A stretch of 64,000 bases of DNA from Bradyrhizobium jicamae (GTDB lineage: Bacteria; Pseudomonadota; Alphaproteobacteria; Rhizobiales; Xanthobacteraceae): contig NZ_JAFCKQ010000042.1 in the NCBI RefSeq assembly GCF_018130215.1, forward strand, positions 1 through 64,000, written 5' to 3'. Positions 59,332 through 64,000 of the stretch are shown here, piece after piece. Positions within the stretch are counted from its first letter, which is position 1. Every line of letters begins with the position of its first letter. A program made the position numbers and the translations under genes. A model generated the notes under the pieces. That model made no database searches and was not told the DNA's origin. It saw only the letters and a program-made list of their open reading frames with translations.

Positions 59332-61907
59332 GTGATTGTACGTTGGCGTTTGGGTTGGGGACCGATGGCCGCTCGCAGATTGTCGCAAGGGCAGGCCCCC
59401 ACGGGCGTGGCGCGTCGCCGCTGGCATGAGGAACGGTCGCTGCGAAGCGCGATCAGGATGGCCCGCATGGGCTACTGGGAGTCGCACAGCGCCGCCGCGA
59501 CCGATTTCTGGATATCGCCCGAGTTCGCCACCTTCTACGATTTCGATACGGTCGACGGCTTCATCTCCATCGCTACGGTGCAAGAACGCTACCTGCCTGA
59601 AAGCCGGAAGGTTCTGGAGGCGCATTACGCGGCGTGCTGGGCGGAGGGGCAGCCTTATGCGGTGCAGGCGAGGCTGCGCAGCACCGATGGTCGCGTGCTC
59701 GACTGCGTGGTGCATGGCGAGCCGGAATTCGACGCGCGCGGTCAGGTTCGGCGCGTGTCAGGCATTGTCCGCGACGTCACGGAGGAAACTTCCACGCTGC
59801 GGCGCCTTGCGGAGAGCGAGCAACGGCTGGCCGATTTTGTCAGCACCGCCTCGGACTGGTGCTGGGAAAGCGACGCCGCCCATCGGCTGCTGCCCTATCC
59901 CAAGCCGCTCGCCGGCAATGCCGCTTTCCAGACGGTGGCCGCTGGCCGGAGGGCACGCTGGGAACTGGCTTACGCGCCCGAGGACGCGGAGGCCATGGCG
60001 CAGCACCGGGCCGACATGGAGGCCCACCGCCCTTTTCGCGACTTCACCTATACGCTGATCGGCCAGGACGGGTCGCGCGTCAGCATCTGCACCAGCGGCA
60101 AACCCATCTTCGCCGATGATGGCACCTTTCTCGGCTATCGCGGCACGTCCAGCGACATCACCCAGCTCAGGGCGGCCAGGGCGCTGCTCGACCAGCGCAC
60201 GCGTGCGCTGGAGGAAGCTCACCAGCTCGGCAAGATCGGAACCTGGAGCCATCGGCTGGACGCGGGCCGCACGATCTGGGCGCCCGAGCTCTACCAGCTT
60301 CTCGGCTTCGACCCCGACACGTTCGAGCCGACCTACGAGAACATAAGGCCGTATTTCCTGGGCGGCGACGCCGACCGGTTCCGCGACGTGCAGAAGAGGG
60401 TCCTCCGCACCCGCAGGACCGAGGCGACGGACCTGCGCATCCTGCACTCGGACGGCACAGCCCGCGATCTCGCGGTGATCTGCAAGGCGGAGGTCGCCCA
60501 CGACAAGGTCATCGGCATCATCGGCACCGTGCAGGATGTCACCGAGCGCAAGGAGGCCGAGCGCCAGCTCGAGCAGCTCGCCTACAGCGACCCCCTGACC
60601 GGGCTCGCCAATCGCGCGCTGTTCACGCGGCAGCTCGCCACCCTGATCGAGGGCAGCGCCCTGCAGGGCCGGAGCGGCGCGCTCCTGCTCATCGACCTCG
60701 ATCGCTTCAAGGAGGTCAATGATTCCCTCGGCCATGCCGCCGGCGACAAGCTGCTGATCCAGGTAGCGGCTGCGCTGCGGCAGGAGTTTGGCCGCGAGCG
60801 TTCATCGCCCGGCTCGGCGGCGACGAGTTCGCGGTGCTGGCGGAGGGATGCGGCATGTCCGACGCCGCGCTGACCGAGCTTGCCAATCGGCTCATCGGCA
60901 GGCTGTCCGTCCCCGTTGATCTCCCCGAGGGCGAGGCTTTCGTCGGAGCCACCATCGGCATCGCCCGCCTGCCGGAGCATGGGGCCACGGCGGAGGCAGC
61001 CGTGCGCAACGCCGACCTGGCGCTCTACATGGCCAAGGAGGCCGGTCGCGGCCGGGCGCAGTTGTTCGAGCCGGTCTATGCGCAGGCGGTCGATCAGAGG
61101 CTCGATCTCGGCCGGCATCTGCGCAACGCCGTGGAGGCCGGCACCCTCCAGGCCCATTACCAGCCGCAGCTGGACCTGAGGAGTGGCCGCGTCACCGGCT
61201 TCGAGGCGCTGCTGCGCTGGACCCATCCCGAGCGCGGGCCGATCTCGCCCGCGGAGTTCATCCCCATCGCCGAAAGCTCCGGGCTCATCGTCGACCTCGG
61301 CCACTGGGTGCTGCGAGAGGCCTGCCGGCAGGGCCGTGCGTGGCTGGATGCCGGATTGCCGCCGCGCTCCGTCTCGGTCAATGTCTCGCCGGCGCAGATC
61401 TGGAATGTGGATTTCGAGACGACAGTCTCGGCGGTGCTGGCGGAGACCGGCTTTCCGGCGGCGCTGCTCTGCCTGGAACTGACCGAAAGCCTGTTTGTGG
61501 ATCACACCGAGCAGCGGATCAGCCGCACGCTGACGGCCTTGTCCTGTCTGGGCGCCCGGTTGGCGCTCGACGATTTCGGCTCGGGCTATTCATCGCTCGG
61601 CTATCTGACGCGCCTGCCGTTCGACTGTCTGAAGGTGGACCGGGCCTTCGTGGGTGGCATTTCCATTGCGCCGGAGAAACGCAAACTGCTGGGCGGCATC
61701 ATCGCCCTGTCGCACGGTCTGGGCATGACCGTCGTGGCGGAGGGCGCCGAACTGCCGGCCGAAGTGGACGTGCTCGGCGGGCTCGATTGCGACCTCGTGC
61801 AGGGCTTCGTCTTTTCGCCGCCGGTCGCCGCCGACGAGGCGCCGCTGGTGGCCGCCAGTATCGAGCGCGAGGCGTGCCGGGCGCGGCCAAAACGGAATCG
61901 CCTCTAA
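59332..61907 (+). pseudogene. PAS-GGDEF-EAL cyclic-di-GMP protein, frameshifted just before GGDEF
   Basis: The first frame (GTG 59332 to 60873) encodes PAS-type sensor segments (about 40-150, 155-285, 295-415) and the start of a GGDEF domain (YSDPLTGLANRALFTRQL; LLIDLDRFKEVNDSLGHAAGD). It then derails near base 60798. The second frame, displaced by -1, contains FIARLGGDEFAVLAEG (GGDEF at 60816-60830) and a complete EAL domain to 61907. One missing base between about 60787 and 60801 explains both. It is either a pseudogene, a sequencing error or, less likely, programmed frameshifting. The intact protein would have about 850 residues and both make and break c-di-GMP. Confidence 0.82.
60834..61907 (+). 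CDS. 3' half of the split gene: GGDEF C-terminus plus EAL phosphodiesterase domain
   Basis: The open frame from GTG 60834 gives 357 residues: the C-terminal half of GGDEF, then an EAL domain with FEALLRWTHPERG, NVSPAQIW, LELTES, DDFGSGYSSLGYL and EGAELPAEVDVL. Catalytic Glu and Asp-Asp residues are present. If translated from its own start it could be an active phosphodiesterase without its sensor. Confidence 0.6.
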   Translation: MLAEGCGMSDAALTELANRLIGRLSVPVDLPEGEAFVGATIGIARLPEHGATAEAAVRNADLALYMAKEAGRGRAQLFEPVYAQAVDQRLDLGRHLRNAVEAGTLQAHYQPQLDLRSGRVTGFEALLRWTHPERGPISPAEFIPIAESSGLIVDLGHWVLREACRQGRAWLDAGLPPRSVSVNVSPAQIWNVDFETTVSAVLAETGFPAALLCLELTESLFVDHTEQRISRTLTALSCLGARLALDDFGSGYSSLGYLTRLPFDCLKVDRAFVGGISIAPEKRKLLGGIIALSHGLGMTVVAEGAELPAEVDVLGGLDCDLVQGFVFSPPVAADEAPLVAASIEREACRARPKRNRL

Positions 61908-61944
61908 GCTGACACCGCGTTGGCAGTGCCGTTTGCAAGTCCGA

Positions 61945-62931
61945 TCAATCGAGCTTGAATGCCGTTCTCAGGAACGACTTGACGGCCGTGGTGGCTGCTT
62001 CGGTGGCGACGGGATCGTGTCCGAGATGCGGGCCGTGTGCGACACAAGCATCCTTGTAGCTGAACGGCTGCCTGGTTTCGAGATTGACCAGGACGCCGCC
62101 GGGCCCTTCCTCAATTCGGCAATTGCGCGCGCTCTCGTATGTCGGAAACACCGCTGCGGGCTGAGCCCCGAGTGGATTGTCGAAAGCGTGCGAGGCATTC
62201 GGATACTCCGTCACCTCGACGTCGTGACCCGCCGCCTTCAACCGCTCGACGTAGGGCTTGCAGCGTGAAAGCGGATTGTAGTCGTCGGGTGTCCCGCCGA
62301 AGATGCGCACCGGCCGTTTCTCGATGTCGGTATCATCGACGAAGGTCGTCATGCAATCGGGATAGAACGGCACGTAGGCGACAAATTCGACGCCGGACTT
62401 GTTCCACATCCGCTGGAATCGCTTGAGGCTGGCATAGAGGGTCGCCTGCCCACCGCGCGAGAAGCCCATCAGGGCGATGCGTTGCGGGTCGACCCGCGGA
62501 TGCGCGGCAAGCACGTCGAGCGAGCGATAGATATCGAGGATGAAATTGAGACGGCCGAGCAGGGCCTGGTTGCTGTTCACCTCGGTGAGGCCGCGAGCCG
62601 AGAAGCCGTCAAGTGCAAATGTCGATATGCCGGCAGCGTTGAGCTCGCGCGACCAGTATTCGATGTTGGGCGCGAATCCGCCCGAGCCGTGCTGCAGCAC
62701 GACCACCGGCAACCGGCCGTTGCCTTGGGCGATTCGAAGCTGGCCGGTGATCGTCGTCGGCTTGGCGTTGGCATCACCCGTGAGGAATTGCTGGTCGGTG
62801 AGCGTCAACGTCTGGATCGGCAGCAATTCGGTTCGCGCGGCAAAATCCCCAAGCCCGACTTCCGCTGAATGAGCAGCTGGTGAGACGCCGATCACCATCG
62901 CGGTCGCAACGACGCGGCACATGCCTTTCAT
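61945..62931 (-). CDS. Secreted dienelactone hydrolase-family protein
   Basis: This 328-residue protein starts at ATG 62931 with a signal peptide (VVATAMVIGVSPAAHSAE). The oxyanion segment is VVLQHGSGGFAPN, nucleophile Ser in GFSRGGQ, and catalytic His in NASHAFDNP; the acid is probably Asp in GGTPDDYNP. It belongs to the dienelactone hydrolase group acting in the periplasm; the substrate is unknown. It converges with the EAL gene and lies 75 bases from the molybdenum hydroxylase stop. Confidence 0.85.
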   Translation of the reverse strand: MKGMCRVVATAMVIGVSPAAHSAEVGLGDFAARTELLPIQTLTLTDQQFLTGDANAKPTTITGQLRIAQGNGRLPVVVLQHGSGGFAPNIEYWSRELNAAGISTFALDGFSARGLTEVNSNQALLGRLNFILDIYRSLDVLAAHPRVDPQRIALMGFSRGGQATLYASLKRFQRMWNKSGVEFVAYVPFYPDCMTTFVDDTDIEKRPVRIFGGTPDDYNPLSRCKPYVERLKAAGHDVEVTEYPNASHAFDNPLGAQPAAVFPTYESARNCRIEEGPGGVLVNLETRQPFSYKDACVAHGPHLGHDPVATEAATTAVKSFLRTAFKLD

Positions 62932-63005
62932 GGCCTTCCCCTTTGCGGTTTAGCTAGCTGTCTTGGTCACCCTTCGAATTGCGGTTCGGCGATGCATGGC
63001 GCGCT

Positions 63006-64000
63006 TCAACCAGACAAGGTCGCAAATCCCAGAGGCAGGCCGTGAAGCCGCGTGCCGGTTGCAGCGGCGACCGCGTTGCCGATCGCCGGCGCCACCGGTG
63101 GCACGCCCGGCTCGCCGATCCCGCTCGGCGGCTCGGTGGAGGGGACGATATGCACTTCGACCTTCGGCATTTCGCGCATGCGGGTCGGCTCGTAATCGTC
63201 GAAATTGCCCTGCTGCACGACGCCGCCGCGCAGCGTGATCTGGTTGCGCAGCACCATCGAGAGCGCAAAGCCGATTGCTCCCTCGATCTGGGCGGCGATC
63301 ACGTCCGGATTGACCGGCACGCCGACATCGGCCGCGGCAACCATCCGCTCGACCTGGATCGTCGTTCCATGCACCGTGACATCCGCAACCATGGCGATGC
63401 GCGTGCCGAACGAGTGATGGAAGGCGATGCCGCGCCCGCGGCCGGCGCCCGCAATCGGGCTGCCCCAGCCGGATTTCTCGGCGGCCAGACGAATGACGGC
63501 CACGTCACGCGGATCGTGGGCCAGCAGGGCGGTGCGGAAAGCAACCGGGTCCTTGCCGGCAAGCGCCGCGAGTTCGTCGATCGCCGTTTCCATTGCAAAG
63601 GCGGTATGCGAATTGCCGACCGAGCGCCACCACAGGACGGGGAGGGGCGTCGTGACATTGTGCTGACGGACGTCGAAATCAGGGATGGCGTAGTCGGTGT
63701 CGGAAACTCCTTCGACGCTCGAGGCATCGAGACCTTCCTTGACCGACGAGCTCTCGAAAGGCGTTCCAGTGAAGATCGATTTCGAGACCAGCTGATGTTG
63801 CCAGCCGGAGATGGCGCCGTCCGCGGTCACGCCGGCACGCACGCGATGCAGCACCATCGGCCGGTAGAAGCCGCCCTTGATGTCGTCCTCGCGCGTCCAC
63901 ACCAGATGCACGGGCGCGCGCCCGCCGATCGCCTTGGCGGCGAAGGCGAGTTCGGCGACCCAGTCGGCAACCGGATTGCCGCGCCGGCCGAAGCTGCCGC
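63006..64000 (-). CDS. Isoquinoline 1-oxidoreductase beta-like molybdenum hydroxylase subunit, 3' part
   Basis: The frame runs from TGA-side base 63006 off the right edge; 331 residues are visible, so this is the C-terminal half of an about 730-residue protein. GSFGRRGNPVADWVAEL is the Moco-binding loop of IorB-type enzymes. LWWRSVGNSHTAFAMETAIDELA and the end motif GIGEPGVPPVAPAIGNA contain the catalytic Glu (GEPG). It hydroxylates an N-heterocycle or aldehyde in the periplasm or cytoplasm with a [2Fe-2S] partner (IorA), not in the window. Confidence 0.9.
   Translation of the reverse strand, partial: GSFGRRGNPVADWVAELAFAAKAIGGRAPVHLVWTREDDIKGGFYRPMVLHRVRAGVTADGAISGWQHQLVSKSIFTGTPFESSSVKEGLDASSVEGVSDTDYAIPDFDVRQHNVTTPLPVLWWRSVGNSHTAFAMETAIDELAALAGKDPVAFRTALLAHDPRDVAVIRLAAEKSGWGSPIAGAGRGRGIAFHHSFGTRIAMVADVTVHGTTIQVERMVAAADVGVPVNPDVIAAQIEGAIGFALSMVLRNQITLRGGVVQQGNFDDYEPTRMREMPKVEVHIVPSTEPPSGIGEPGVPPVAPAIGNAVAAATGTRLHGLPLGFATLSG

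Noticed and set aside
59070..59429. 119-residue open frame overlapping the PAS-GGDEF start
   Set aside because: It overlaps the PAS gene start, has no family features and its composition is not protein-like.
1..64000. Mobile elements, prophage, CRISPR arrays, tRNA or rRNA genes, nod boxes
   Set aside because: No transposase or integrase motifs, no array of regular repeats, no cloverleaf or rRNA stretches and no nod-box-like sequence were recognised by eye; short or degenerate cases could be missed.

Overview
The window is high-GC alphaproteobacterial DNA with many GTG/TTG starts and 4-base start/stop overlaps. It carries paired TakP-like TRAP binding proteins, CtrA-type TTAA-N7-TTAA sites and many acyl-CoA and aromatic-catabolism genes. 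This fits Bradyrhizobium or a close relative (Rhodopseudomonas/Afipia group); the assignment is inference from gene content. I see no rRNA, tRNA, CRISPR array, insertion sequence or phage gene.

Bases 1-21,130 form a CoA-ester catabolic region. A plus-strand unit (hydratase tail, fused two-domain acyl-CoA dehydrogenase, CaiB-type CoA-transferase) converges on a MarR regulator. From the MarR promoter a second plus-strand unit runs to 11.2 kb: HicB-like protein, Rieske oxygenase, PDR-type reductase, binding protein, second CoA-transferase, thiolase-like protein and DUF35 zinc-ribbon/OB protein. A minus-strand unit (crotonase, fluoroacetate-dehalogenase-like hydrolase, acyl-CoA dehydrogenase) is divergent from a TetR regulator. 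After dusA comes a complete branched-chain-type ABC importer (binding protein, two permeases, two ATPases), followed by an unlisted 36-residue membrane peptide. The set reads as uptake, ring or side-chain oxidation, CoA activation, dehydrogenation, hydration and possibly retro-aldol C-C cleavage of an unidentified aromatic or polycyclic acid.

Bases 21,150-27,780 form a phenol/catechol ortho-cleavage cluster: LysR regulator, muconate cycloisomerase, intradiol dioxygenase, flavin reductase and a stand-alone FAD synthetase on the minus strand, and divergently an HpaB/PheA-type FADH2 monooxygenase and muconolactone isomerase. The FAD synthetase, reductase and oxygenase form a self-contained flavin supply and use module.

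Bases 27,800-38,900 are mixed: retropepsin-like protease, DUF1289 protein, a membrane histidine kinase preceded by a consensus CtrA box, a beta-hydroxyacid dehydrogenase, a VOC protein, Mrp/ApbC, a phosphodiesterase-like secreted protein, a GspC-like protein and two tandem TRAP binding proteins, each followed by a hairpin terminator. Bases 38,900-49,540 hold an HME-type RND efflux system with a divergent OmpR-type two-component system, then TRAP permeases DctM/DctQ.

Bases 49,900-64,000 are mostly housekeeping and general functions: moaA with a potentially structured leader, a small lipoprotein with a CtrA box, gph, rpiA, a DUF2059 protein, glutathione reductase, an APC permease, two alpha/beta hydrolases, a DUF2934 protein, a PAS-GGDEF-EAL gene broken by a frameshift just before GGDEF, and the 3' part of an IorB-like molybdenum hydroxylase subunit that runs off the right edge.
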